Source of the DNA: Scatophagus argus
Lineage: Eukaryota > Chordata > Actinopteri > Scatophagidae
Direction: 5' to 3'
Length of the DNA stretch: 64,000 bases
Assembly: GCF_020382885.2 (NCBI RefSeq)
Contig: NC_058499.1
Coordinates: forward strand, 2,254,001 to 2,318,000
Within the stretch, counting starts at the first letter, position 1. Every line of letters begins with the position of its first letter. The position numbers were made by a program, and so were the translations under genes. Under the pieces are notes generated by a model. It ran no database searches. It saw nothing but the letters and a program-made list of their open reading frames with translations, and was not told the DNA's origin. Below, piece by piece: positions 24,701 to 43,765 of this stretch.

Positions 24701-27700
24701 CATTAGAGAGCTGATCAGCTGATTGACACTTCAGCCTCGGGGTCCTTCTGCAGGTGATGGACGTGTCAAAGGATTCCTGTCTGAAAAAAAATAATGATAA
24801 TTTTAGAGCTTTTTGAAATGGGGCTGTTTTTATTCACAGATTTATTTTGATATATTTTTGTGTCCGGTTTTTTTTATGTTTTATGTTTGATTTTATTAGT
24901 GCACTTTCTTTTCATTTTTCTCCTTGCATTTATTTATCTTTAGGATATTTCCATGTTTTTGCTTGGAGGGTCCACATTTTTATTTGTTTACATCCAAATC
25001 ATTTATTTCTCTCCTGCAGATGCTGATGATTTATTTCATTCTTTAATCAAGATTTTAGTCAAGTTGTATTGTGCTTACGTATCAGCAGAATGTGAGGTAT
25101 CAAACGTGAACTCACATACTAAAACTAGCAGCAGGTGATGAGGATGTCGTGGGCGTCCTGCCTGTGGAGGAAACGTGAGACAACAAAGGTTTGGAGCGTA
25201 AACAAAACGCCTCCTGACGTCCTCCATGCTGGCGCCCTCGTTGTTCCTTGCAGTCCAGCTCTGGTCCGAGTGGACGCACTGAGCGTGTCTCTGTCTTTCA
25301 GTTCCAGGACGGCGTGTGGACCCTCAGCACCACCATCTGTGACAGCCTGATGACCATGGACGTGATGCTGTGCACCGCCTCCATCTTCAACCTCTGCGCC
25401 ATCAGCATCGACAGGTCAGTGCTCACCTGTGCAGGTGCACGCAGTCACCGACCTTTGACCTGCGATGAAGTGAGTACAGCAGTTATCTCCTAACCCAAAG
25501 GAACAAACAGCACCGCTGGAGGTGTGGCCTCAGACTGACGTGAGGTCAGCAGAGAGCCTGAGGCTAACGCTGCAGCGCTACGGGCACAACACACCTGAAT
25601 CTGCAGGATGCAGCTGATCGAGTCATTGCATTGTGGGTAATCTGGGTTTTGTGGCTGCAGGGTTTGAGGGACGACATCTCTGCTCCTCCAGGTTTCAAAC
25701 AAACTGTCCATTGTAAATCAGTGCATTTTCTCTTTTTGAACAAAAACACAAACAAATATTTAAAACTTCAGCGCTGAAATCCATGTTGCTCTCAACGAGA
25801 CTGAGCGTCTACAGCCAGGCTAACGACGTGTGAGGCTGCATGAGGTCTGACTGAACTTTACACCAAAGTGTTTATTTTTTTTATGGTGAATTTCCTCCAG
25901 CTGAAGTCAGGAGGTTGCAAATGATTGAGATGCTGATCTGCAGCCAAACAAACCCTGAAACCCCTCCTCAGTGGAGTTGATTTAAAGAAAGAGGTCATCG
26001 TTCAGCCATAACTCACAGACTCTGGTGTCAGAACCAGAAGTGTAATCGACCTCAGGCCAGCAAACAGCTGCTTAATCAAACCAGATCTCCGAGTGGTCTG
26101 TCAGGACCACATGGGACTCCTTGCCTGGAGTTTGGGCTTCCTGTCTGAAGGTCGTCAGGGTCAGACAGTCACGCCGCGGTTCAGTCTGATGCGCAAATAC
26201 GGTGATCACCTTTTGTCTGTTTCCTGTAAAAGCTCCAAAAGATGAAAAATCAGAGCAGACAGAACAATTTAGTGCCCCAAATGAAGGATGCATCCTCTGT
26301 GACGAACTGCCAGCTTGGCTCCGTGCTCGTTAGTTTGACTCAATGAGATTACCTGAACTCTCGGCTGATGTTGAAGGATGAAAATCTGAGCTGAAAAGCC
26401 CGGCTGCTCTTCAGATCTGACGTCCCAACTCCAGAAAATATGATTACATCAGAGACTGATGGAAGCAATGAGGCTAATGTGAACTGATGGTGATGATCTG
26501 AAGCTTTTCGAAGCAGCCGGCAGCATTTAGAGGTTTAACTGGATGACAGCCTGAATAATTCAACACACTGAGGAGCAGGAAACCTGAGGGTCTGCAGAGT
26601 CCACCTGCTGAGGCTGAAGGGGGGACGTTCTGGGCTCTTGTGCGCGGCTGGTGGTTTTTACAGCGAAATGACGGATGACCTGTCGTCACTCCTTGATGAA
26701 TTACTGCACAGATGCAGGGATGCGAGGCCTTCACATGTCATGGACTCACGCTCATGTGTGACATGTGAAGCTTCAGCTGATTAGCTGAGCTGGAAACAAG
26801 GGAACAACCAACCCAGCTCGCTTCTACTGTAACAAGAAGTCGCCTACCAGCACCGGTAACGTCTAAAAGTAACACGTTTCATTGCAAATTAATTTGCGCA
26901 AAATCCAGACATGAAAACTGAGTGTTTTGTGGGAGGTTGTTTGTGCTTTGTGCTGGATGTGCTTTGCTGGTTCCTGACTGGGAGCAGCTGATGGGTCACT
27001 TCTCAGTAAAATACACTATCTAAACATCCAGACAGCCATCTTCATGGGGCTGTTCCTCAGGGTTTGGACTTCCAGTGAAGGGAAATCTTAATGCTTCAGC
27101 ACACCAAGACATTTTGGACAATGCTATGCTTCCAACTTTGTGGCAACAGTTTGTGGAAGGCCCTTTTCTATTCCAGCATGACTGTGCCCCAGTGCACAAA
27201 GCAAAGCTCCATAAAGACATGGTTGGATGAGTTTGGTGTGGAAGAACTTGACTGGCCCACACAGAGTCCTGACCTCAACCCCATCCAACACAGACACTCC
27301 TGCTGTGTTTTGGTCTGTGATGTTGTCCTGTCCTTCACAAGTGCAGCTAATGACCTTAATTAATTGATGCTTTGCAGTAATTGCTGGAAGGAATTATTAG
27401 TTTATTAGTTCCACCTGAGATTTTCCAGTTGTGAAAGGTCAAAGCTGTAAAAAAAAAAAAAATGATAATAATAATAGTAATAATAATAATTTTAAAAAAT
27501 CTGTGGATCTGATTCATGTGGGAACAATAAAGGAACAGGTGTGCTCCAACTCTGCCATCAGCTGTCAGCATCCAAGTGGAAGGAACATTTATTTACACTG
27601 AAGCACAACATTGCTGCTGCTTTCTTTATTTTATCAAGCATTTTGAGCTGAAATTTGTGTATGAAAGGTGCAACTTAAACAATGCTTATCATTTGTAGTA

Positions 27701-30141
27701 GTAGTAGTAGTAGTAGTTGTTGTAGTAGTATTAATAGTATTTCAGCCATCATACCTCATATTAATACACAGGTTGTCCTGAAATGTTCTCATCATATTCC
27801 TGCTCCCCAAAGGATGAACCTCTACATTTTAATGCCTCCATGATCTTTCCTCTAGCGCCCCCTTCAGGACAAAGTTTATATCTTTAGGTCCACTTCAGTA
27901 ATCACATGATCAAGATGTTCTGTGCCGTCACGGATACTGCAGCCTCTAGGGGGCACTAGCACTCCTCAGTGAAGTTATTTCTTAAGAACATTATTATTTT
28001 TCATGCATGCAAATGACTTCCATGAACACTACATATTGGTGTGTTTGTTCAGGTCAGTGGTGCCACTTCAGGAACAAAAGACTGTAAAATGTCTCTCGGT
28101 TGTTGCAGGTTCATCGCCGTGTTAATCCCTCTCAACTACAACAGGAAGCACGTGGACCTGCGGCAGACGGTGCTGCTGTCTGCCACCTGGATCCTGGCCC
28201 TGGCTGTGGCCTCGCCCATCATGTTCGGCATCAACAAAGTGCCGGGTCGAGACCCCAGCGAGTGTAAACTAGAGAACGACGACTACGTCCTGTACTCATC
28301 AGTGTGCTCCTTCTTCATCCCCTGTCCCATCATGCTGCTGCTGTACTTTGGCATGTTCCGTGGCCTGAGGCGCTGGGAGGAGGCCCGAAAAGCCAAGCTG
28401 AGGAACAGCATCCAGGCCTGCCGCAAGCTGCAGGAGGCCGCGGCGACGCTGCCGCCGCTGGCCTCGCTGCCGCCTCCGCTGCCGCCCATCATAGAGAGGG
28501 ATCAGACGGATACTCTGGATGAGCCGTCCACCTACCCGGACCGGCCCTTTCAGTCGTCAGAATACAAAGGCGGCCCCGTGCACACGGTCAGCTTCGCAGA
28601 GATCAAGTTCAACCCCGACCCTCGCAGGAGGAAGAGGGCCAAGATCAACAGCCGCGAGAGGAAGGCCATGAAGGTTCTTCCTGTCGTTGTGGGTGAGTTC
28701 ACTTCCTGTTTAGTGGTACCAGGGTTATCACACATGGCTGGATCACCAAAAAGCTGAGAGACAAAAATGAAAATTAAAGAATCCAAAATTCTGCAACACT
28801 GGCAGCATTAAGAACAGCTTCAGTGTGGGTCTGATGAAGACCACTAGCTGAAAGTCATCTGTCTCAGGTGTGGGTTCTGGACCTCGGGCTGCTGTAGAAT
28901 CAGGTGCTTCTGGCACAACTCGGTCTTTAAGGTCAAGACTCCAGCAACACTTGTAGTATTCAAAACCTTTTCATGAGAACGAGTTTGGCATGAAGGCATT
29001 CTGTCCGTCCCAAGGAAGCATCCCCTACTTTATGGGTTTGGCTTGGCTTTTCAGACCCCAAAGCTCAGTCCACTATTTAGACCGTCTGTGGAAAGAACCT
29101 GAACCCTGAGGAAGACCACAAACCAAAAGAAAACACAGATGAACCAAAATCCATCGGCCAAGAGGAACATTTTTGGTCTCATGTGGAACAAACATTTGAA
29201 CGAGTTATTATGAAGTTACTGTAGAGTTGTTGAAGTTATTCATTCATCCACTTGTACACTTACATGAGCAGTGATTTCAGGACGCCTCGCCATCACCTCT
29301 GATGTGCGTTCAGAGGCACTAACACATCAGTTAGAAAAGGTCGGCCTATTAATAGCAGCCAGTGTCGGTCCTAATGCGTAGAAGTGCTTCTCTTTAGCAC
29401 ACAGCAGCTAATCCTGCAGCTCCTTAATCTGAAATCCAATTATTACGCAAGCGTGGTGAGTGTGCAGGTAGTTGTCATGCATCTGTGCTTCATTAGTTCA
29501 TCTGACAGTTCCAGCGGCAGCGACAATAAAGAGGACATCACTAAATGCAAGCTGTTTGATCAATAAAATGTTTAGTTTGAATTAAAAACACTGATAAAGT
29601 TACGTAGCTATCAGCTCCCTGCTGCTAGCTGTGTGAAACCAGCTGGAGGTGATCACCTCCATTAGAGGGTCATCGCTGTTGGCTGCTAAATACGTAGGTA
29701 GATTGGCAGACATGGAGGAGCACAGGTAGATGTGTGGGGAGATAGATTTAGAGAAGCTAGGCTAAACACACCCTGGAGTGACTTGTACCGGTCACATGGA
29801 CATCAGACCAACATCCATCTGAACTCTGCATGGAAGAAGGTTTACAGAAATGCTGGTAAAATCAAAATGAGGTTCATGCTGTTTCTGTCTTTCTGTGGAC
29901 AAACTCGTCTTCTTCTCCTCCTGCAGGTGCCTTCCTGTTCTGCTGGACTCCCTTCTTTGTCCTCCACACAATGCGAGCTCGCTGTCAGGACTGCCAGGTC
30001 CCTCCAGCTCTGATGAGCGTGGTGACGTGGCTCGGCTACGTCAACAGTGCTCTCAACCCCGTCATCTACACCGTCTTCAACACCGAGTTCAGGAACTTCT
30101 TCAAAAAGTTCCTGCATCGCTGCTGCTCCAAGAGCGCCTGA
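21795..30141 (+). CDS. drd4: Dopamine D4-type receptor
   Basis: Four exons (21795-22040, 25302-25414, 28109-28692, 29927-30141) encode 385 residues of a class A GPCR. Amine-binding and activation features are present: Cys95 (3.25), Asp102 (3.32, amine contact) in MDVMLCTAS, the D119-R120-F variant of the DRY motif, the SSVCS serine cluster in helix 5, FLFCWTPFF in helix 6 and NSALNPVIY in helix 7. The tail ends CCSKSA with likely palmitoylated cysteines. Helix 1 ([21 protein letters not shown]) and the [20 protein letters not shown] block match D4 better than D2 or D3. Known D4 receptors couple to Gi and lower cAMP. The third intracellular loop (about residues 210-305) is proline-rich ([13 protein letters not shown]) but carries no 48-bp-type repeat as in the primate VNTR. 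The start was chosen at MAANLS. Which teleost duplicate this is was not settled. Confidence 0.96.
22393..22667 (+). repeat. Minisatellite in drd4 intron 1, 14 units of GATCAAACCCATGTAGTGxGG type
   Basis: The core GATCAAAC occurs 14 times head to tail. Units are of three lengths: 21 bases (…CCCATGTAGTGTGG), 19 bases (…CTCTAGTGCGG) and 16 bases (…CCCATGTAG). The run of 19-, 16- and 21-base units at positions 4-6 recurs at positions 10-12, so a higher-order duplication is visible. Units are direct repeats with no unique spacers. Confidence 0.95.
23298..23450 (+). repeat. Second copy of the AAGTACTT-rich dispersed repeat
   Basis: GTGGTGCCGTTACAGTACAA, TTTTGAGGTACTTGTACTCG, GGTATTTCCATACTTTATAC, TTGTACTTTTTACTTCACTA and TTGCAGATTAAA follow the same order as in the copy at 20530-20900 and overlap it in the last two blocks. 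Confidence 0.5.
25415..28108 (+). other. drd4 intron 2
   Basis: 2.7 kb of intron with a Tc1-like transposase fragment at about 27040-27300, A/T-rich simple sequence with TAA units at 27449-27497 and a GTA/GTT trinucleotide tract at 27696-27730. Elsewhere I see no exon or RNA gene. Confidence 0.6.
27040..27300 (+). mobile_element. Tc1-like transposase fragment
   Basis: Reading across frame shifts, the DNA encodes pieces recognisable as a Tc1-family transposase: a histidine-aspartate block near 27170 ([13 protein letters not shown]-type), [15 protein letters not shown] from about 27213 and [11 protein letters not shown] near 27258. No inverted terminal repeats were found around it and the N-terminal DNA-binding part is absent, so it is a dead internal fragment of a different subfamily from the copy at the left edge of the window. 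Confidence 0.75.
28693..29926 (+). other. drd4 intron 3
   Basis: 1.2 kb between the exons coding for the third intracellular loop and helix 6. Unique sequence without repeats or coding signal that I can recognise. Confidence 0.55.
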
Positions 30142-30147
30142 TGAGGA

Positions 30148-30149
<2 letters not shown>

Positions 30150-30179
<30 letters not shown>
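30150..30179 (+). repeat. (CTG)10 tract in the drd4 3' UTR
   Basis: Ten perfect CTG units start eight bases after the drd4 stop codon and end before CATGGACAC. On the mature transcript this would be a CUG repeat. Confidence 0.95.
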
Positions 30180-30180
<1 letters not shown>

Positions 30181-30440
30181 ATGGACACTTTGACAATGCA
30201 CAGCAGCTGAACGAGACGCTACTGACCGTTGATTCCGTGTCCGTCGTCTGTAATGTTGCCACGGTTCCCGTCCTCTGTGAGGTTTCGTTTTTCTACATGT
30301 GCCGACAGCAAAGTTTGTTTGAGCTCCATGTTTGCTGTGGAGAAGCCTCACTCAGCACAGACCGTTCAGCGGATCAGTGACACCTCCACGCCACCCAAAA
30401 GTCAAGAACTCATTTTATATGTTGAAGTGCATCTTTTCAG

Positions 30441-30446
30441 AATAAA
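30441..30446 (+). terminator. drd4 poly(A) signal
   Basis: AATAAA about 300 bases after the stop codon, followed within 30 bases by a T-rich stretch and TTCAGACTTGTGTGTTCGTG, a G/T-rich downstream element. Confidence 0.65.
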
Positions 30447-33343
30447 AGTTTTGACTAAAAAATCTTTTTGTTCAGACTTGTGTGTTCGTGGAGCGATGCA
30501 GACGGAGCATAAGGTCAGGCTGAGTTTCAGTTTGTGGTTTAAACAACCAATCAGGTGTTTGGAAGGTGGTGCTTAGAGGCAGCTATGAGGTGTTTACTCA
30601 CTTCTGTGCAGACATATTCAACGTATGTCTACCCAGGATTAGCAGGTTCACTGTACATGTCAGTGTCTGTCTGTCTGTCTGTCTGTCTTTCATGTCACCT
30701 GTGGGCTGGAAAGGAACAGTTCACCCAAAAATGAAAACTCCACCATGCTGATAGAAAGTCAGGTGAAGTTTTCTAATGCACAAAACATTTCTTGAGCTTC
30801 ACAGAAAAACACGGATTGCACTCTGACAGAAGTTAGAGAAAATTTAACTGTAAGTCCAGGAGGACCTCAGCAGCCTCCGAGTCCACTGAAGTCCTCGGAG
30901 GAGCGTTAATGGTTTGCACAGTTTGATGGAATGATCTCTGCTCAGAGGATGCCCACCAACACATCCTCTTCTCCATCACCGCCTCCAGAGAATCCAGCTA
31001 AACAGGAAGCAGAGGCAGCTCCTCGACGTCCTCCACCTGGATGGACACGGGGGTCAGGGGAGGCTCGTCTCGCTGATGATCAGCTGAAGGACAGGGAGCT
31101 GTAGGAAAGTTTATCTGAAAACACTCAGCTTGAGGCCTCCATCAGCGTCCACACAGGATGAGTTCAGGCACAGAAGAGAAAGCAGCCTGTGGTTTGGCCG
31201 TGAAGAAGAAGCCGTGTACAACCCGAGTTAAACAGCTCGTAAACAGCTCTGAACACCTGGAACTCAGACCACGGGAGCCTCGGATCAGTTCAAGGTAAAC
31301 TTCTGCAGGTGCCTTTGATTTGTGCTCCCCAGCACTGATGGCTTTATGATGTGATCTCTTTACATTCAGCACAAACAGGAAGCAGAACACGTTCCAGCGT
31401 TCATACGAGCTGTTGTTTTAAGACTGACCTGAAGACGTTAGAAGAGACCGTAATGTCCTCTCAACGTCAAACTTTCCTACATTTACAGTCGGCTGTTAAC
31501 GGAGGACATGTCCGGTCCTGGTGGGGTGGGGGTGGTTGGGGTTCTTCTTCACTGTCAGCGAGCAGCAGAGCGCCGCTGAGACCGAGACACAGCAGAATCA
31601 AATGTCAGCACGTCTGAGGTGCTCTGACAGGCCGTCTGACCGCTGACTGCCAGAAATATTTGGGAAAAACAAAACCCTGAACTGTTTCTTCACCGGCTTA
31701 GCGCACACAGAGAAAAACCCTGAATATAAATGTGAAATAGGAAGCTAAACAAAACACACAAATCAGTCCTCGTCCATCCGCAGGAAGACTTTTCCCTTTG
31801 AGACCCAAGCTGGATAAAAATAAACCAGAGATTTGAATGTCATTAATAAATGAACTTATTAAATAAACATCTGAGGAGATGAATGAAGACAGAGGGACAG
31901 AAGTCCCTCTGGAGTCCTGCTGATGAGGGAAAAGACATGCTGAGGTCAGAGGAAAATAAAAAAGGATGACACGAGTGATTTAATGTCCACTTTGTAATGA
32001 TTACAAGCCGTCTGATGTTCGTTAAAAAGAAAATCTTTTCATTTATCACCTGCTAATGTTTGGCTGTTTATCTGTTTCGGTTTAGGTTCAGTGGAGGGAA
32101 CACCTGTCAGAATTAACATTCATATGGGATTTAAGAAATATGGGACGCACTGCATGGCCAAAAGTATGTGGACAGCCAAACTTTCCAGCTACGTCTCCTG
32201 CAGGGGGCGCTACAGCTGATCTTCCTGAGCAGATGAAGTTTAAACATAATAAACTAGAATTCCTGCCTTGTGGTAAAACTTAAAATGAAGCCTTTAGTGG
32301 CAAATAATTTCCAAAATGAGTGGAACTAAAATCTGTAAACTGTGCTTTAAGATGTGAATTCTGTCCTGACTTTGACCCTTTTTCCAAACTGCAGGATGCA
32401 GTCAGTTCGAGTCAAACAACAATCGGACTGGCTGAAAAGCATTTCAGCAAACTAATGGAAAATTAAATTTCAGTTTAAAGATTTAACACCAGAAGCTTTG
32501 GACTGACTCAACTGCTGCCAGATTTTAGTTTGCTTTCTGTCTTTCTGAACTTCTAACTTTGAATCAGATAAAACAAGAAACTTTAAAGCCTGGAAAGATG
32601 ATCATTTTTTAACCTCGAGCACAGAATAATAATTTTTGCAAAGAAAACAGGCTTGAAGTGAAACTTTCAGATGTTGTGAAAATTGTTTTAGCAGGAAGAA
32701 AAACCTTCTAAACTTGATTCAGACAAGAAGATTCTTAAAAAATGCCACAGCTCCATTAACAAAAGTCATCTCTAAGTAGTGGACGGGATGGGAGGGGTTA
32801 ATTTAATACGATCCTCTGTTTTATTGATGTGTTTGACCTTTATTGTCCAGGATGGACTCAGGAGGTTTAAATCTGTTCATCAGCAGTTAAAATGGCAGCA
32901 AAGTAAGGTTTCATAAAATGACAGGGAAGCGACAGCGACTGAGGGACGATAAGAAATCATCATTGTGGCAACTGACAATAATTAACAAATCAATCAATAA
33001 AGAAAACAGTTGGCTGCAGCCATAAAACTTTTTAACACATTATTACCTTATCCTGCTTTATAAAACATAATGATATACTGGGGGTGAATTAATGCTTTTA
33101 TAATTATTGTAATACTGAGTTCATGTCAGTCTGTTGAGCTGCAGTTCCTCCACTGTCCACTAGAGGCTGCTGTGATCAGAAAAAAAAACAAACTTCTCCC
33201 GACGAATATAAACTCAGCGCAGTTTTTGGTACAACCATCCCATGAGGCTCCACTGGAAGGTCAGGGACTTTGTCTCTGTGATGATGTCCTTCTCTGGTCT
33301 GCTCATGTTTCCATGTGAACTGTGGGCGGGGCCAGCCGCACCT
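30447..33343. other. Intergenic region between drd4 and deaf1 (convergent)
   Basis: 2.9 kb. It contains a short TCTG tract near 30664-30688, the start of a dispersed repeat at about 30711-30800 and otherwise unique AT-rich DNA. The deaf1 3' UTR must lie at the right end on the minus strand; TTTATT at 32820-32825 and 32838-32843 (AATAAA on the minus strand) are possible poly(A) signals. No gene was seen. Confidence 0.5.
30711..30800 (+). repeat. Dispersed repeat (GGAACAGTTCACCCAAAAATG family)
   Basis: AAAGGAACAGTTCACCCAAA, AATGAAAACTCC, GCTGATAGAAAGTCAGGTGA and ACAAAACATTTC form the ordered signature of a common fish repeat. A second copy on the same strand is at about 48716-48805 (AATGAAAATTCAGTCATCAT, CTACTCACACCCAGAAAGCT, GGTGAAGTTTC, CACAAAACGTTTC). 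A minus-strand end is at about 58633-58662 (TTCTGGGTGAACTGTTCCTT). Confidence 0.55.
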
Positions 33344-40229
<6,886 letters not shown>

Positions 40230-40420
40230 TCTTCCGCCGAACGACAAGAGCCGAATGAGACCGAGCAGCCGCGGGGCAGAGCGGGGTCCGAACGCAGCCG
40301 AGCCCGGTACGAACCCGAGCAGAAGAGCGAACACGAAATTGAAAATCAGAGGAAACCAACGATATTATCTACAAAATGGGCAGGAAAGCCAACGAATCGT
40401 GCGAGCGAACCCAGAGAGAG
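40230..40420 (-). promoter_or_regulatory. deaf1 promoter/5' UTR with clustered TTCG half-sites
   Basis: A CpG-rich interval directly upstream of the start codon. Eight CGAA words (TTCG on the coding strand) begin at 40238, 40252, 40289, 40310, 40328, 40334, 40393 and 40406. TTCG is the core half-site of DEAF1 binding, and functional sites use two half-sites a short distance apart; the pair at 40328/40334 is six bases apart. Promoter position is inferred from CpG richness and proximity to exon 1. The binding function is a hypothesis. Confidence 0.5.
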
Positions 40421-40524
40421 CAGGCCCACGGCCGCTCGGCTGTTTGTTTTTCGTCGGGAGAAGAGATGCAGCGGAAAGCACCGAAAGGCCACGAGAGGAT
40501 CCGAAGCGACACACGGTGGCCAAA

Positions 40525-40527
<3 letters not shown>

Positions 40528-40562
<35 letters not shown>

Positions 40563-40592
40563 ACACACACACTCACACGCACACACTCACTC

Positions 40593-40630
<38 letters not shown>

Positions 40631-40779
40631 GCACACTCACACACACACACACACACACTCACACTCACACACACACACACTCACACACACACACACACAC
40701 TCACACACTCATACACACACACTCACACGCACACACACACACACACTCACACTCACACACACACACACACACACACAAA
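40528..40779. repeat. Compound (CA)n / (CACT) satellite upstream of deaf1
   Basis: About 250 bases made almost only of CACA with interspersed CACT and CACG units. It creates spurious THTHTH open frames on the + strand. It starts about 300 bases upstream of the deaf1 start codon. Confidence 0.95.
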
Positions 40780-41363
40780 GGGACAGAGTGGAACATGACA
40801 GCAATTCCTGTTAAATACATTTTCTGTTGAGTTTGAAAATTGCGTCTGTCGTCTGCTGTGTCCAAATTCCACAACAGATACAATTTGGCTTTGAATGTTA
40901 AACATTCTTGGGGTAAATAAAAAAGTAACCACTAGATAATCCCGTCCTGCCCGGAAATAATAAAATGTGCATGCTGAAAAATCAAAAAGTGAAAAACATG
41001 TGGGCCTTTAAGAAGATAAAACAAGGATCATTTTGTTGTTATACAACTACAGTTCCCATGATGCTTTAGATGCGTACGGATGGCTCGGATGATGCATGTT
41101 ACATTTTCCAGTAAGCTTTGGGCTTCGGGCTGTTTGTGTATCTCCCAGCTGAAGCAGGGTCAGAAGACCGGATCCCTCAGACTGCTGAGGCTCTGATGCT
41201 TCGACCTTTGCTGTTCTTATTGTAGTTCTGTCCATTCAGAGCAGCTGACTCTTGGATTGTGCAGTCAGTCAGTCAGGTTTGACAGCATGAGGTGGTGTAT
41301 TGAGTTATTCCTACCAGACTGTGGCTAAATGTGTTGACTGTGTGTGGCCACTGGGAGGCAGCT

Positions 41364-41395
<32 letters not shown>

Positions 41396-42675
41396 AGACT
41401 GGTGAGATCTCGGGTCAGGCCGCCCAGTGCCGACTGAACCAGTTCACCCAGAATGAATTCACCGATCAAGTTTCTTTATTGATTTTATTTCGCAGACTTA
41501 AATCACCGTTCTGAGATGAATTCATTCCTTTGAACTTTAACAGCGCTGGCTTTACTCGCCTTCAGGTCTGAGCTGAATCCTGCCCAGTGAGTTCTGAACC
41601 CTCTGCTGTTGTAGTCCGCTTTAGAGTGTAGGGTCAAAGGTCATGCTGGCTCAGTGTGAAAACACTATCATGCAAATGTGAAACAGTGATATCACCCTGC
41701 GTGTGTGTGTTCCTCTAATCCTCCTCTGTCTCTGTGTGCTATAATCCACCTGTGTGTGTCGTGTGTGTGTGTGTGTGCCACCTGACGTCAGCCAGCTGGG
41801 GGAAGGGAAGTGTGTGTGAGTTGTGTGTGTGTGACTGTACGAAATGAAAACAACAGCTCATGCAGTTAGAGTACAGAGAACAGGATCCACGCTGCAGTTA
41901 GCAGGTTGCTAGGATGTTTCTTGGTGGTTGCTAAGGGATGCTAACTGGTTGCTATGGTGTTTTCTGCTCCATTGGTTGTTCGCTCTAACCAGCTCGGTGT
42001 TCGGGTTCACTTCCTGCCGGGTCAGTTTGGACCCGGCGTGTGCGGCCCCGGTGTGGTCCGGACGTGGTGTTGACCCGGTCTGTGTACACCTGGTCTGCGT
42101 CCCTCTCGGCAGGAGGAGCTGCAGCAGCAGTCTCCCTGGCGCTCACTGAAGCCACAGATTGTCTAATTAGATTAAGCGAGGCTTTCCTCAGATAATCATT
42201 TAGCCAGCTCCTGTTTTTTCCTCCGATGGAGTGCTGCTTCTGACTGTGAGCTTGCTGAAGGTCAAACTGAATTTCTGCAAAAGAGGCCGGTTAGGGGAAC
42301 AAATCGTGGTCTCGGAGCAGGTGTGCAGACTGCCGGCTGAGGAGCTGTGGCCGGGTTATGGGCTGTTCCTGGAGCTGTGAGCGTGACGCTGCTCAGAGTA
42401 ATCGGACTGCCACTAATACCTGCTGCTGCTAACGGGAGGCGATGGGGGAAGTTTCTGTAAGTAAAGCATTTCTTCTCCTCAGTGCTGCAGTACCAACACG
42501 TTTAATCAGAAAGTCCTGCCTCTGAATGGCGTCTCTTGTACTTGAAAAAGCCAGAGTGTGTGTTGAAGGTTGGCTGCTGAGTTTGTTCAGCTCTTGGTTT
42601 GTGTGGTTTCGTGCTCTGCTGTGATGATTAGTTCATCATGTCAGTTTCTGCAATGAAATGATTTTGTCGCAGCTT

Positions 42676-43206
42676 CTCTAAAGATAAGATAAGATGAACT
42701 TTATTGATCCCGTAGTGGGGAAATTCACTTGTCGTCGCAGCTCACAAGAAGAGTGCAAAAAGTAAAAAGTGTGCAAAAACAGTTACAAACAAATATAGAG
42801 GTAAAATAAATGAACAATTTACAAAGTACAGTAAACACAGTACACCATGCAGCGATATACAAGTCCTCATAAGAGAGGAAAAGAGGACAAGGCCATTGAA
42901 TTATACAGTCTGACAGCAGTGGGAATGAAGGAGCTGCTGTGTCCTTCCTACACTGAGGGTGTAGCAGTCTGCCGCTGAAGGAGCTGCTCAGAGCCTCCAC
43001 TGTCTGATGCAGAGGGTGAGAGGTGTTGTCCATGATGGATGTCAGCTTGGCTAACGTCCAGTCCAGTGGGCAGCCCAGGACAGAGCCCGCCCTCCTGACC
43101 AGCTTCTCTAAAGTGTAGGTTTCCTGTCTTAAACTCAGCCTCTTTGTGTTTCTGGACCGCTGACTGGAATCAGTCATGAGGCTGAGGCTCTGCACAGCCA
43201 GCAGCA
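42676..43206 (-). mobile_element. LINE 3' UTR (Rex1-like)
   Basis: On the minus strand the block ends GGGATCAATAAAGTTCATCT followed by repeated TATCT, the hallmark tail of fish Rex1-type LINEs. Inside are phrases usual for these 3' ends, such as GGAGCTGCTGTGTCCTTCCT, CTGATGCAGAGGGTGAGAGG and GTCCAGTCCAGTGGGCAGCC. There is no reverse transcriptase reading frame, so only the 3' part was inserted. Confidence 0.75.
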
Positions 43207-43765
43207 AAGCTTTATCCGCCAGTTTGACCGTCGTGACTTGCTCAGCCTGTTCACCTCTCTTTTCAGCCTCAAACAGGCTGCTCCTCTCTTGCTCAGATTA
43301 AGCCCCGGCTGACTGATTGACACAGATTACAGCTGAAGGCACAGAGGTCACAGCCTGCGAAGAACAAATATAACGGCTTTCGGGCCACACACCAGCCGGC
43401 ACGGCGCTCTGCGACGCACACACACATACCTGCAGAGCTAAAACGTGCGTGCAGCAGCTGGGTGGAGGCTCGAGCAGGTCTGTCAGGTCTCTTTTCAGTC
43501 GTGCAGCTGGTTTCTAAATGTGATGAGGTGAGATGATGTAAGGAGACGCTTCAGCCCTGCTGCACACCACTGAGAACTTTGTTTGTCACTTGATTTACTG
43601 TTTGTTCCTGCTGCCCTCCAGAGCTGGAGTTGGTGGTCTTGATTCTTCTGGAAGAAGTTTTTCAGTTCTGTTCAACAAAAGCTCATTGAGCAACATTTAG
43701 AAAGAAGTTAAATTCGATCTGGTTGATGATGACTATCACATTATTACCTAACTTTGTTGTGATTT

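Larger units (their letters stand above)
22041..25301 (+). other. drd4 intron 1
   Basis: This 3.3-kb intron contains the minisatellite at 22393-22667, a dispersed-repeat copy at about 23298-23450 with a possible second half at 23600-23770 (ends CCTCCACTGCTGA), a short CA tract at 23461-23482 and AT-rich unique sequence. No additional exon with coding character was seen. Confidence 0.6.

Noticed and set aside
29842-30351. 169-codon open frame on the - strand
   Set aside because: Antisense of drd4 exon 4; the alanine run is the complement of the CTG repeat.
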